Of a DNA stretch of 64,000 nucleotides, positions 26,178 to 35,154 are shown piece by piece. The first letter of the stretch is position 1, and every line of letters starts with the position of its first letter. The notes under the pieces are model-generated. The model did no database searches. It saw only the letters and a list, made by a program, of their open reading frames with translations, and was not told the origin of the DNA. Position numbers and translations under genes: made by a program. The stretch covers positions 1 through 64,000 of the forward strand of contig JAFMDL010000002.1 in NCBI GenBank assembly GCA_017857255.1, given 5' to 3'. This DNA is from Puniceicoccaceae bacterium (lineage in GTDB: Bacteria; Verrucomicrobiota; Verrucomicrobiia; Opitutales; Coraliomargaritaceae).

Positions 26178-27293
26178 CTAGTGCGATGCACTGCTGTCGA
26201 CAGGATCAGCTACAACAGGAGTGGTTGCTTCCCGCGCGATTGGCTGTGGCTCCGCCGTTGTATCCGACTGATCTTGAGCATCTGCTTGCCGCACAATCGG
26301 CACTCGATCGGGACGCGGTGCTGTTTTAAGCGAGAACTCCAATACTTCCTCCCCGCGCTTGATGACTAGCGAGGTGAATTGATTTGCTCGTGTGAAAAAT
26401 ACAGCACCCGGTACGTCAGAGACGTCCTGAATCGGATGTCCTGCAATTGAGATCAAACGGTCGCCTTCAAGTAAACCTGCCTGACCAGCCGGCGCATCTT
26501 CAATCACAGTCGAAAGATAGACTGCATTCTCCATCTCAGCCCCAAGCCGTTCAGCAACTTCGAAGCCCATCCAACTATGAATGATGTGCCCGGAAAACAA
26601 CAAATCATCACGCACTCTTGCTAAAGCTGGAACCGGCAGGCAATAGGATGCATCCAACTCGGTAATAGAGGCGACTGACATACCTATTAAATGACCATTA
26701 ATGTCTAAAACTGGGCATCCTCCTTGCCCTGCATTCACCGATATAGACGTCCGAATGTATTCAGTCGGGAACACTTTGTTCCCTAATTTCTTATCCACTC
26801 CAGTCACGATCCCCATCGATGGAGACGGCTCAAAATCAAGCGGACAAGCGATCGCAATTGCAAGTGCTCCTAGCTGAGGGCGCGCGACCGTGGCATCCAT
26901 CGTGACGATCGAAAAATCTTCAGGTAATTCCAGCACCCGGAGCATAGAGACATTCGTTAGCCGATCATGACCAATTGCTTCGGCGGCATACGGCTTACCC
27001 TTATATTCAATCCACACGCGACTTGCACCCGCAGCACGGCTCGCGCTAACCAATACATGGCCCTCCTTGCTGACAAAAAACCCGGTGCCAACACGCAGCA
27101 TAACTTTGGCGGTGCTGCCCTCTCCAGAACCACGGTAAGCAGCTTTCACGCGCACCACTGCATCTTTGTTTTGCTCAAACACATCTATCAGGCGCTGCTG
27201 TAAAGCCAACGCATCTGCCGAGCCGGCAAACAATCGCACCGAACTTACCACTGTAAGCAGCAGTGCTATCCACCCGTAGCGAAACATACTCAA
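26178..27293 (-). CDS. HtrA/DegP-like protein without catalytic triad
   Basis: This exported 371-residue protein has a signal peptide (IALLLTVVSSVRLFA), a trypsin-like domain at ~40-230, a PDZ domain at ~240-335 (AGQAGLLEGDRLISIAGHPI) and a Pro/Thr-rich tail. All three catalytic positions are changed. His of the usual TNAHVV is Ser85 (VSASRA), Asp of TDLAVL is Asn114 (TNVSML), and Ser of GNSGGP is Gly191 (GQGGCP). It should therefore not be a protease; a peptide-binding or sensing role is inferred. It starts 2 bases after the putative anti-sigma gene, in an operon with an ECF sigma factor. Confidence 0.9.
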   Translation of the reverse strand: MSMFRYGWIALLLTVVSSVRLFAGSADALALQQRLIDVFEQNKDAVVRVKAAYRGSGEGSTAKVMLRVGTGFFVSKEGHVLVSASRAAGASRVWIEYKGKPYAAEAIGHDRLTNVSMLRVLELPEDFSIVTMDATVARPQLGALAIAIACPLDFEPSPSMGIVTGVDKKLGNKVFPTEYIRTSISVNAGQGGCPVLDINGHLIGMSVASITELDASYCLPVPALARVRDDLLFSGHIIHSWMGFEVAERLGAEMENAVYLSTVIEDAPAGQAGLLEGDRLISIAGHPIQDVSDVPGAVFFTRANQFTSLVIKRGEEVLEFSLKTAPRPDRVPIVRQADAQDQSDTTAEPQPIAREATTPVVADPVDSSASH

Positions 27294-27295
27294 AA

Positions 27296-27862
27296 TTAAT
27301 AAACTAAGCTAGCCACACCTGCGGATGCAAATGAGACACGTGCCTGAGCGCTTTCAGTCATATATACGGATGCATCGTATGAAGCGACTTGCATGCTTTC
27401 CATTTCAAAATCACGGATAAAGTTCACATCATCCGAATTCGTACCCACCGACATCGCATCGGCATAGTAATCAGTCATGCTCAGCTCACTGGTCACTGCG
27501 TCCAAATCAGAACCATACATAAGCCCTGCCATCGCTGTATCACCACTAAGAACAACCGCCGCGGAATCCATTGCTATCGCCCCCGTAGAGCTAGCCATCG
27601 GCTGAAATGCAGGGCGCACCAATACCACCCCAATCACGACCGCTGCTGCTGCGAGCGCAGTGTTCTGCACAATCCGTCCGGAAAAGCCACGCATCAATTG
27701 TAAATACCATGGGTCTTTTTTAACTAAAGTCTGCAGCATTCGCTGATGTAGCTCTTGATCGAATTCATTCCAGAATTGATCCGACGGACGTTCAGATCGC
27801 TTGAGGCGAAGGAGGTCTTCGAGGTTGATTTCAGCTTGGCGCTCTTGTGGATGGTTAGCCAT
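27296..27862 (-). CDS. Single-pass membrane protein, probable anti-sigma factor
   Basis: This 188-residue protein has a cytoplasmic N-terminus with a helical segment (INLEDLLRLKRSERPSDQFWNEFDQ, residues ~13-36), one membrane helix (~67-86, NTALAAAAVVIGVVLV) and an acidic C-terminal region outside. It has no recognised zinc-binding anti-sigma motif. The order sigma gene, this gene, protease-like gene matches sigma/anti-sigma/regulator operons, so an anti-sigma role is inferred from context and topology. The sigma gene is 26 bases upstream. Confidence 0.65.
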   Translation of the reverse strand: MANHPQERQAEINLEDLLRLKRSERPSDQFWNEFDQELHQRMLQTLVKKDPWYLQLMRGFSGRIVQNTALAAAAVVIGVVLVRPAFQPMASSTGAIAMDSAAVVLSGDTAMAGLMYGSDLDAVTSELSMTDYYADAMSVGTNSDDVNFIRDFEMESMQVASYDASVYMTESAQARVSFASAGVASLVY

Positions 27863-27888
27863 AAGTTCTTGGTTAATGACGGATCGAG

Positions 27889-28521
27889 TTATCCTAGGTA
27901 GTCCTGCAAATATGATTGGAGTTGCTGCTTCGCGTAGTGCAAACGAGAGCGCACAGTGCCGACAGAAGCCTTAGTGATTTCTGCAATCTCAACGTGGCTA
28001 AGGCCTTCAATTTCATGTAAAACGACAACAGTTCGATGTTTAGGAGACAATTTTTGCAACGAATCGTTCAATTTTTCCTGTAGCTCATGCACGATTGCCC
28101 CTTTTTCACTACGGTTTTTCGCCGTCAAACTCTCGATAATATCAGTCGAATGCACCTCTTCATTGATATTCTCGTAGCTGATGTAACGACGACGGCTGCG
28201 CTTTTTCAAAAAAGTCATCGTCGAATTAATCGCGATTCTGTAGATCCAAGTGAAAAACGATGATTTGCCCTTGAAACGTGCAATCGCCTGAAACGCCTTG
28301 ATAAAAGTCTCCTGAGTCAAATCAGAAGCATCTTCGCGATTACTCGTCATGTTATAAATAACAGAGAAGATATGCTCGCGATACTTCTGCACTAACTGAT
28401 CAAAGGCTGCTACATTGCCAGCTTGCACTCGCTGCACCACCGCCCAATCAAGATCGCGCTCCGTCAGCGGAGCGTCCTGCGCTGGTGCGAAGGTCTTTGA
28501 AACTGAACCTGTTGTTGCCAT
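27889..28521 (-). CDS. RNA polymerase sigma factor, ECF subfamily
   Basis: This 210-residue RpoE-like sigma factor has a region 2 segment (VQAGNVAAFDQLVQKY, then DLTQETFIKAFQAI, FTWIYRIAINS) and a region 4 helix-turn-helix (LSPKHRTVVVLHEIEGLSHVEIAEI). An N-terminal extension of about 25 residues precedes region 2. It starts a three-gene operon with a membrane protein and the dead HtrA homologue. An inverted repeat upstream (28552-28576) is a candidate control site. Its regulon cannot be read from this window. Confidence 0.95.
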   Translation of the reverse strand: MATTGSVSKTFAPAQDAPLTERDLDWAVVQRVQAGNVAAFDQLVQKYREHIFSVIYNMTSNREDASDLTQETFIKAFQAIARFKGKSSFFTWIYRIAINSTMTFLKKRSRRRYISYENINEEVHSTDIIESLTAKNRSEKGAIVHELQEKLNDSLQKLSPKHRTVVVLHEIEGLSHVEIAEITKASVGTVRSRLHYAKQQLQSYLQDYLG

Positions 28522-28551
28522 TAAGATAGGTTAGATAAAACCATTCGCACA

Positions 28552-28576
28552 CCAATTGCAAGTCAGCATCAATTGG
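28552..28576. promoter_or_regulatory. Inverted repeat in the ECF/ketosynthase divergent region
   Basis: CCAATTG and CAATTGG are exact inverted arms separated by 11 bases, 31-55 bases upstream of the ECF sigma ATG. The site lies about 120 bases upstream of the divergent ketosynthase start. It could be an operator for either direction; no cognate regulator is evident. Confidence 0.35.
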
Positions 28577-28649
28577 CTGAAAATAAGTAAAACCCGCGCC
28601 CAAAAAGAAAAGAGAATCTTAATTTGCCGTCCTCGATTACTTTTACACA

Positions 28650-28681
28650 TTGACAGCTCCACCATGAAAGATGGTAACAAT
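28650..28681 (+). promoter_or_regulatory. Possible ketosynthase promoter
   Basis: A consensus TTGACA (28650-28655) is followed after 19 bases by TAACAAT, a weak -10 at wider than optimal spacing. It is the best sigma-70-like site ahead of the ketosynthase ATG at 28696. Confidence 0.28.
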
Positions 28682-28695
28682 GTTCGCTTATAATT

Positions 28696-29934
28696 ATGCA
28701 CAAGTCGCGTATAGTCATCACAGGCGTCGGTCTCACCGCGCCAAACGGTAATACCCTCGAGGAATATCGAAAGAATCTCCTAGCTGGAGTCGCTGGCGTC
28801 CAAATCATCGATATGCGCTACATGGGGAAAGTCCCAGCAGGCGTCTGCAACTTCGACCCGAAGCAATATCAGAGCCGCAAGGAACTCCGCGTGGGGACTC
28901 GCGCAGGCAGCATCGCCATCTACGCTGCGCATGAAGCCGTCAATAACAGCGGCCTTGATTTTGAGAATTTTGATAAAAGTCGGATCGGGGTCTATGTCGG
29001 CACGACTGAGCACGGCAACGTCGAAACCGAAAATGAAGTGTATAATATCTCTCAATTCGACTACGACACCCGTTTCTGGACTCACCACCACAATCCACGG
29101 ACCGTAGCCAATAACCCAGCAGGAGAGATCACCATCAACATGGGGATTACAGGGCCGCACTACACCATCGGTGCTGCCTGCGCGGCTGGTAATGCGGGCT
29201 TAGTGCAAGCACTACAAATGCTCCGCCTTGGCGAAGTTGACTTCGCACTCGCTGGCGGCGTCAGTGAAAGTATACAGTCCTTTGGGATCTTCGCAGGCTT
29301 TAAGAGCCAAGGAGCTTTAGGCACTCACGAAAGCGACCCCAATAAGACCAGTCGCCCATTTGATAAAAGTCGCAACGGTATCGTGGTCTCCGAAGGTGGC
29401 TGCATCTATACCCTCGAGCGCCTTGAAGACGCGCACGCACGGGGTGCCAACATTATCGCTGAGATTGTCGGCTACAGGATCAACTCTGATGCTGGTGATT
29501 ACGTACTTCCCGACCCTGTCCGTCAGGCCGAATGCATGCGCGCAGCACTCAGTGTCGCAGGCATGCAGCCCAAAGATGTTGATATCGTCAATACCCACGC
29601 CACCTCGACGCCCATGGGCGACATCCAGGAATGCAAAGCCATTAATGAGGTATTCGGCGACAGTCCAACAACCTATATCAACAACACCAAGAGCTTCATC
29701 GGCCACTGCATGGGCGCGGCTGGTGCCCTCGAACTAGCAGGCAATCTGCCCTCCTTCAAGGACCATATAATTCACCCAACTATCAACATTGAAGAGCTCG
29801 ACCCAGAATGCGCGATGCCAAATCTGGTAATAAATGAGCCGCGCAAGGTTGACGAAGTGAAAGTTATCCTCAACAACTCATTCGGAATGCTTGGTATTAA
29901 TTCAGCACTGATCGTTAAAAAGTTCGAGAATTAA
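28696..29934 (+). CDS. FabF-like beta-ketoacyl-ACP synthase with atypical C-terminal loop
   Basis: This 412-residue condensing enzyme adds C2 units to acyl-ACP. The catalytic triad is Cys162 (GAACAAG), His301 (NTHATSTPMGD) and His337 (KSFIGHCMGAAGA). The C-terminal loop, which is GFGGTN in housekeeping FabF, reads GMLGIN here, and the N-terminus is basic (MHKSRIVITGVGLTAPNGNT). It is therefore probably a specialised ketosynthase and not the main FabF. It is followed by an ACP gene 46 bases downstream and then by a CrtI-like oxidoreductase. No FabG, FabZ or transferase lies beside it. Confidence 0.9.
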   Translation: MHKSRIVITGVGLTAPNGNTLEEYRKNLLAGVAGVQIIDMRYMGKVPAGVCNFDPKQYQSRKELRVGTRAGSIAIYAAHEAVNNSGLDFENFDKSRIGVYVGTTEHGNVETENEVYNISQFDYDTRFWTHHHNPRTVANNPAGEITINMGITGPHYTIGAACAAGNAGLVQALQMLRLGEVDFALAGGVSESIQSFGIFAGFKSQGALGTHESDPNKTSRPFDKSRNGIVVSEGGCIYTLERLEDAHARGANIIAEIVGYRINSDAGDYVLPDPVRQAECMRAALSVAGMQPKDVDIVNTHATSTPMGDIQECKAINEVFGDSPTTYINNTKSFIGHCMGAAGALELAGNLPSFKDHIIHPTINIEELDPECAMPNLVINEPRKVDEVKVILNNSFGMLGINSALIVKKFEN

Positions 29935-29980
29935 GCCATTTTATTACTCATTCCCAATTAAACAGCAGCCGCTTTCAACC

Positions 29981-30229
29981 ATGACAGAAGATCAAGTAAA
30001 ACAAATCGTCATCGACATCATCGCAGAAATTGCGCCCGATGAGGACACTACCAATATCAAGTCCGAGATAAAACTCCGCGACCAACTCGACCTCGATTCG
30101 ATGGACTTCCTAGACATCGTGATGGAGCTACGCAAACAGCATGGCATCGAAGTTCCTGAAGCGGACTACCCTGAGCTCGCATCGCTCGATAGTTGCGCAG
30201 CTTACTTGACCCCCAAGTTCAACGCATAA
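29981..30229 (+). CDS. Acyl carrier protein
   Basis: This small acidic 82-residue ACP has its phosphopantetheine serine in LDLDSMDFLDIV (Ser40 region). It probably serves the ketosynthase encoded just upstream. The sequence differs from a housekeeping AcpP (DSMDF, not DSLDT), in line with a dedicated carrier. A perfect hairpin terminator follows at 30258-30287. Confidence 0.92.
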   Translation: MTEDQVKQIVIDIIAEIAPDEDTTNIKSEIKLRDQLDLDSMDFLDIVMELRKQHGIEVPEADYPELASLDSCAAYLTPKFNA

Positions 30230-30257
30230 TTTAGGCGACACTGTTCGCACCACGCGC

Positions 30258-30287
30258 AACACAGGCAACCCGCCTGTGTTTCGTTGT
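30258..30287 (+). terminator. Terminator after the ACP gene
   Basis: AACACAGGC-AACCC-GCCTGTGTT is a perfect 9-bp stem with a 5-base loop, followed by a T-rich stretch (TCGTTGTATTT). It probably ends the ketosynthase-ACP transcript before the REP pair and the oxidoreductase gene. Confidence 0.65.
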
Positions 30288-30337
30288 ATTTGGAACGCGC
30301 GACAATCTGACATAATGACTAACTTTGTAAATCGCTC

Positions 30338-30405
30338 TGGCGTGCGAGCTTGCTCGCGCTTTTTTTGAGTCGCTGGCTGTTAAGCGCGAGCAAGCTCGCA
30401 CGCCA
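30338..30405. repeat. Inverted pair of REP-like elements (REPIN-like)
   Basis: Two 24-base arms (30338-30361 and 30382-30405) are exact inverted copies separated by 20 bases. Each contains the core GCGAGCTTGCTCGC or its complement, and the first 22 bases are the same as the element at 12629-12650. The pair can fold into a long hairpin. No RAYT-type transposase gene is in the window. The element overlaps an in-frame upstream ATG at 30350, which argues against that start for the next gene. Confidence 0.85.
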
Positions 30406-30451
30406 CGCCTTGACTCGAAAACCACAGAGCGCTTCCCTCCACCCTACTCCG

Positions 30452-31882
30452 ATGAAAGTCCACCCACTAGACCAGCAACACTTCGAAGTCATTATCATCG
30501 GTGCCGGTATGGCCGGTATGGCTGCGGGCATTCGCCTCGCACTCGCAGGCAAGCAGGTGATTATATTGGAGCGTCATAACGCCAGTGGCGGGCTCAATTC
30601 CTTTTACAGCATCGAAGGGCGCAAGTACGACGTTGGACTGCACGCCATGACCAATTTCGTGCCGAAGGGCACCAAGAGCACACCGCTCACCAAGCTGCTG
30701 CGTCAGCTACGCATCCCTTACGACGCACTGGACCTGTGCCAGCAAAACGGCTCGCGAATCGCCTTTCCAGGCTGCGAGCTAGAATTCAGCAACGACTTTG
30801 CACTCTTTGAAGCCGAAGTCGCTCGAGCCTTTCCCTCGCAAATCGATGGCTTTCGCGCCCTTGCCGATGAAGTGCGTACCCTCGACGCATTCAATCTGGG
30901 TGCGATTCCCACCTCCGCTCGCGAGGCGGTGCAACGCCACATTTCCGATCCACTGCTAGAGGATATGATCTTCTGTCCAGTCATGTATTACGGCAGCGCT
31001 GAAGAGCACGACATGGACTATGGCCAATTCGCTATTATGTTTCGCTCACTGTTCTTCGAAGGCTTCGCTCGACCCTTCGACGGTGTGCGCGTGATCATTA
31101 AACTCTTACAGGATAAATACCGCGCCCTAGGTGGTATTCGTAAGATGAAGTGCGGGATCAAGCAAATCCACACCCAGGGCAACAGAGCTTCCGCCGTCGA
31201 GCTCGATGACGGGGCAGTGCTCACCGCCGACAAGATTATTTCCACTGCTGGAGTAGTCGAAACGGTTCGCATGTGTGACGATCAATCCTCTGATGCCGCG
31301 AATGATAATATTGGGCAGCTAAGCTTCACCGAAACCATCACTGTGCTCGACAAGCAACCAGCCGACTTCGGTTGGGACGACACCATCATCTTTTTCAATA
31401 CCCGCGAACGCTTTCACTATGCAGGCGTGCGCGACGAACTCGTCGACCCCACCAGCGGCGTGATCTGCTTTCCTAACAATTACCAATACGGCAATGGCCG
31501 CCAACTGGATGAAGGCTTCCTGCGCATCACCGCCATGGCCAATCACGACAAGTGGTGCGCACTCAACAATGCCGACTACCTCGCCCAAAAAGAGCACTGG
31601 TATGCCGAACTACAAAAAGTTGCGCTAAACATCTTGCCCACGAGCAAGCTCTGCCTTGATCAGGCCCGCATTGCCAGCGATATGTTCACGCCGCGCACAG
31701 TGCGGAAATACACTGGGCACTTGAACGGCGCAATCTACGGAGCACCGGACAAAATTAAAGATGGCCGCACTCACTTGGAAAATGTCTACCTGGCTGGCAC
31801 CGACCAAGGCTTCCTAGGCATTATTGGCGCGATGCTTAGCGGGATCTCTATGGCAAACTTGCATGTCCTGCAGGGAGACTAA
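30452..31882 (+). CDS. CrtI/RetSat-like FAD-dependent oxidoreductase
   Basis: The product from 30452 has 476 residues. It opens with the dinucleotide-binding motif VIIIGAGMAGMAAGIRLALAG and ends with LAGTDQGFLGIIGAMLSG, where phytoene-desaturase-type proteins close the FAD site. The family saturates or desaturates polyene chains using FAD. The start at 30452 is chosen because an upstream ATG at 30350 lies within the REP element and would add 34 unrelated residues. The context (ketosynthase, ACP, then this enzyme) suggests work on an ACP-bound or lipid polyene. The substrate is unknown. Confidence 0.85.
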   Translation: MKVHPLDQQHFEVIIIGAGMAGMAAGIRLALAGKQVIILERHNASGGLNSFYSIEGRKYDVGLHAMTNFVPKGTKSTPLTKLLRQLRIPYDALDLCQQNGSRIAFPGCELEFSNDFALFEAEVARAFPSQIDGFRALADEVRTLDAFNLGAIPTSAREAVQRHISDPLLEDMIFCPVMYYGSAEEHDMDYGQFAIMFRSLFFEGFARPFDGVRVIIKLLQDKYRALGGIRKMKCGIKQIHTQGNRASAVELDDGAVLTADKIISTAGVVETVRMCDDQSSDAANDNIGQLSFTETITVLDKQPADFGWDDTIIFFNTRERFHYAGVRDELVDPTSGVICFPNNYQYGNGRQLDEGFLRITAMANHDKWCALNNADYLAQKEHWYAELQKVALNILPTSKLCLDQARIASDMFTPRTVRKYTGHLNGAIYGAPDKIKDGRTHLENVYLAGTDQGFLGIIGAMLSGISMANLHVLQGD

Positions 31883-31887
31883 TTCAC

Positions 31888-32241
<354 letters not shown>

Positions 32242-32297
32242 TTAACTATGTGCCTTGTATTTAGTATACGGCTTCGTGCGCAAAGCAAGCCACACAG

Positions 32298-32774
32298 TTA
32301 CAAGACCACCACTTGCAACTGCGAGCCACGGGTCGCCCATGCACAAGCGAGCTCGTCGATCCAATCACGCACGCGGTGGTATTGGAGCTGACGGCTCTTG
32401 GTCCAGTAAGCCCCAGCAGGGCAGATTGCTTCGCGCAGACCGGTAACGAGCAGCAAGGCGGCACGGCGGCCAGCCAGCTTCTTCATCTCCACTACAATGG
32501 CCTGCCGAATCCACAATGGACTGAAATTTTCTACTGTTGGCACATGCCAGTGCGTATAGGCTAGCTCGCTCTCGCCCTCTGCTCCAAAATGCAAACGCGC
32601 GAGCCGCCCAGCACAATCCCCCAGGGAAACTGTAGTGTCTTTGGCGCCTTGCTCTTGGCTAAAGAAGTCGAGTGCGCGACGAGCGTGCTCCGCGCGATCT
32701 GGCGCCGAAGCTCCTGTGCGAGCTAACAATTCGTTTAAAGTGCGCAGCTGCTCAACTGGATCACTTTTGGGCAT
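32298..32774 (-). CDS. Conserved-looking protein of unknown function
   Basis: The product is 158 residues from the ATG at 32774 ([10 protein letters not shown]), which overlaps the nrdR stop by 14 bases. That overlap suggests translational coupling, so I prefer this start to one at 32867. The protein has no signal peptide or membrane helix. Recognisable features are an amphipathic N-terminal half and a central [13 protein letters not shown] segment. I do not recognise the family. Its position between nrdR and a HIT gene suggests a housekeeping operon member. Confidence 0.6.
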   Translation of the reverse strand: MPKSDPVEQLRTLNELLARTGASAPDRAEHARRALDFFSQEQGAKDTTVSLGDCAGRLARLHFGAEGESELAYTHWHVPTVENFSPLWIRQAIVVEMKKLAGRRAALLLVTGLREAICPAGAYWTKSRQLQYHRVRDWIDELACAWATRGSQLQVVVL

Positions 32775-33231
32775 TTTCAGTCGACTGCTTGAGGTCGAGT
32801 ATCTCCTGCGCAAGCTCGGTGAGGTCGCGGAAGTCTTTATACACCGATGCGTAGCGCACATATGCAATCTGATCCAAGTGCTTCAAGCGTTGCATAATAT
32901 GCTCTCCAACTGCCTCTGAAGGAATCTCGTGATCATACTCTTTCTCAAGCGAAGCAAGTACATCGGCGATGAGCATTTCGATCTGCATTACATCAATCGG
33001 CCGCTTCTGAACTGCCTTTTTTAAGCCACCCAGTATTTTAGCACGATCAAAATCCTCGCGTCGACCATCGCGCTTGACGACTTGTAAATCGGCACGCAGC
33101 ACTTCTTCGATCGTGGTGAAGCGGTAGCCACAGTCGAGGCATTCACGTCGACGTCGGATCGAGGTTTCGTTTTTGCCGGTTCGGGTATCGAGTACTTTAA
33201 TCTCGAGAGAAGCACATTTTGGACAACGCAT
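32761..33231 (-). CDS. nrdR: Transcriptional repressor NrdR
   Basis: NrdR represses ribonucleotide reductase genes when dATP is high. The 156-residue protein has an N-terminal zinc ribbon with Cys3, Cys6, Cys31 and Cys34 (CPKC and CLDC) and an ATP-cone domain ([23 protein letters not shown]). The length is typical. Its 3' end overlaps the next gene by 14 bases. No nrd gene or NrdR box is evident in the window, so its targets lie elsewhere. Confidence 0.97.
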   Translation of the reverse strand: MRCPKCASLEIKVLDTRTGKNETSIRRRRECLDCGYRFTTIEEVLRADLQVVKRDGRREDFDRAKILGGLKKAVQKRPIDVMQIEMLIADVLASLEKEYDHEIPSEAVGEHIMQRLKHLDQIAYVRYASVYKDFRDLTELAQEILDLKQSTENAQK

Positions 33232-33273
33232 TGGGGATGGGGAATTAAAAACTAAGAACTACCAACGATAAGA

Positions 33274-33837
33274 TCACAACTTAAGGAAATTTTCGAGCAT
33301 CTTCATCCCCTCTTGAGTCGCAAGCGACTCTGGATGAAACTGTACGCCCCAAACGGGGAGCTCTTTGTGCGCCAGCCCCATGATCTCACCTTCGGCGGTC
33401 TCAGCAGTCACCTCGAGGCAGTCCGGCAAGCTCGCTCGCTCGACGATCAAAGAATGGTAGCGTGTCGCTTCCATCGGATTGGGTAATCCGGCAAAAATAT
33501 CAGTATCGCGGTGCGATACAGGTGATGTCTTGCCGTGCATCAAACGATCTGCACGCACCACTTTACCACCAAAATGCTGACCAATGCTTTGATGCCCAAG
33601 GCAGACGCCCAGTAATGGTTTCTTACCGGCAAACGCTGCAATCATATCAAGACTTACGCCAGCTTCAGTCGGGGAACACGGCCCAGGTGAAATCATCACC
33701 CGATCGGGGTTAAGCTCCAATGCTTCATCGACTGTGATTGCATTGTTGCGATAAACTTTTTGCTCCTCGCCTAACTCCCCAAAATATTGGACGAGGTTAT
33801 AAGTGAAGGAGTCGAAATTGTCGATGACTAGGAGCAT
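33274..33837 (-). CDS. Anthranilate/aminodeoxychorismate synthase glutamine amidotransferase
   Basis: This 187-residue class I glutaminase subunit supplies ammonia to the chorismate-using partner. The nucleophile is Cys79 in GVCLGHQ, and His168 and Glu170 are in FHPES. It is the TrpG/PabA type; sequence alone does not decide between tryptophan and folate synthesis, but the gene lies 38 bases downstream of trpB. The synthase subunit itself is not in the window. Confidence 0.95.
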   Translation of the reverse strand: MLLVIDNFDSFTYNLVQYFGELGEEQKVYRNNAITVDEALELNPDRVMISPGPCSPTEAGVSLDMIAAFAGKKPLLGVCLGHQSIGQHFGGKVVRADRLMHGKTSPVSHRDTDIFAGLPNPMEATRYHSLIVERASLPDCLEVTAETAEGEIMGLAHKELPVWGVQFHPESLATQEGMKMLENFLKL

Positions 33838-33875
33838 GGATCGATAAGATAGTAAGTGACAATGAGCAGTAAGTA

Positions 33876-35096
33876 CTAGTCGCCTAAGACACGAGCCACT
33901 TCTTGCACATCTTTATCGCCGCGACCACTGAGATTCCCGATGATCACCTGATCGGAGGACATCTCGCTGGCCCGCTTCATCATATAAGCGATACCATGCG
34001 ATGATTCAAGCGCAGGTACAATACCTTCGATTGAACAGAGTGTTTTAAACGCATCCAGCGCCTCGGCGTCGGTCGCGTAGCCGAAATCAATGCGACCTTT
34101 TTCTTTATAATAAGCATGCTCAGGTCCGACGGCAGCATAGTCTAGTCCCGCTGAGACCGAATGAGTTAGGTCGATCTGACCATCTTCATCTTGCAGGATC
34201 CATGTCTTTGCGCCTTGTAACACGCCAAGCTCTCCGCCCTCAAATCGCGCTGCGTGGTGACCACGTGTGATCTCACGCCCCCCCGCTTCGACTCCAGTCA
34301 GCTTAACATCTAAATCGTTCAGAAATGCGAAAAAGATACCAATCGCATTTGAACCACCCCCCACGCAGGCTGCCACTTCGTCCGGCAAGCGACCTTCTTT
34401 TTCTATAATCTGGCGCCGGCATTCTTCGCCGATAACTCTGTGGAAATCACGCACCATCATCGGAAAGGGATGTGAGCCAAGTGCAGAGCCGATGATGTAA
34501 TGCGTCGTACGAATATTCGTAACCCAGTCTCGCATCGCTTCGTTCACCGCCTCTTTAAGAGTCTTCTGGCCCGCGGTTACCGCGCGAACTTCGGCGCCAC
34601 AAAGACGCATGCGGTAGACGTTGAGTGCTTGGCGTCGCATATCTTCTTCGCCCATGTATATCACACACTCGAAGCCAAGCTTGGCGCACATAGCTGCAGT
34701 GGCGATACCATGCTGACCAGCACCAGTTTCGGCAATAATCCGCTTTTTACCCATACGCCTAGCTAGCAAAGCTTGGCCGAGCGCATTGTTAATTTTGTGC
34801 GCCCCAGTGTGGAGTAGATCCTCTCGCTTCAGATATATCTTGGCTCCGCCGCAGTGCTCTGTCAGGCGCTCCGCGAAATACAAATTGGTTGGTCGCCCAG
34901 CGAATTCACGAAGTTGAAAATCGAGCTCTTTTTGAAATTCTGGGTCTTTACGCGCGGCTTTATAGGCCTGCGTCAGCTCAAACAGAGGCGTCATCAGAGT
35001 CTCTGGCACATACATGCCGCCATAGTTGCCGAAGTGGCCACGCGCATCTGGCAAGCTGGTAGGATCGACTTCGAGAGATGGTTTTGCTGTCTGCAT
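33876..35096 (-). CDS. trpB: Tryptophan synthase beta chain
   Basis: TrpB joins indole and serine to make tryptophan in a PLP reaction. The product from 35096 is 406 residues, beginning [16 protein letters not shown] and then [16 protein letters not shown]. The PLP lysine is Lys101 in [13 protein letters not shown], and the phosphate loop GGGSNAIG follows later. A longer frame from 35201 would add 35 unconserved residues that overlap the kdsB 3' end. trpA is not adjacent. Confidence 0.96.
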   Translation of the reverse strand: MQTAKPSLEVDPTSLPDARGHFGNYGGMYVPETLMTPLFELTQAYKAARKDPEFQKELDFQLREFAGRPTNLYFAERLTEHCGGAKIYLKREDLLHTGAHKINNALGQALLARRMGKKRIIAETGAGQHGIATAAMCAKLGFECVIYMGEEDMRRQALNVYRMRLCGAEVRAVTAGQKTLKEAVNEAMRDWVTNIRTTHYIIGSALGSHPFPMMVRDFHRVIGEECRRQIIEKEGRLPDEVAACVGGGSNAIGIFFAFLNDLDVKLTGVEAGGREITRGHHAARFEGGELGVLQGAKTWILQDEDGQIDLTHSVSAGLDYAAVGPEHAYYKEKGRIDFGYATDAEALDAFKTLCSIEGIVPALESSHGIAYMMKRASEMSSDQVIIGNLSGRGDKDVQEVARVLGD

Positions 35097-35154
35097 AAGA
35101 AGAATACGGCTGTGCACAGGGCGCTTTGTCAAGCTGGCAGTCCTTTTCGTAGAC

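Noticed and set aside
28689-28694. Perfect TATAAT next to the ketosynthase start codon
   Set aside because: It ends one base before the ATG, so transcription would start inside the gene; the conserved N-terminus needs the ATG at 28696.
30350-30451. N-terminal extension of the CrtI-like oxidoreductase from an upstream ATG
   Set aside because: The added 34 codons are translated from the REP-like inverted pair and have no homology; the FAD motif starts properly after the ATG at 30452.
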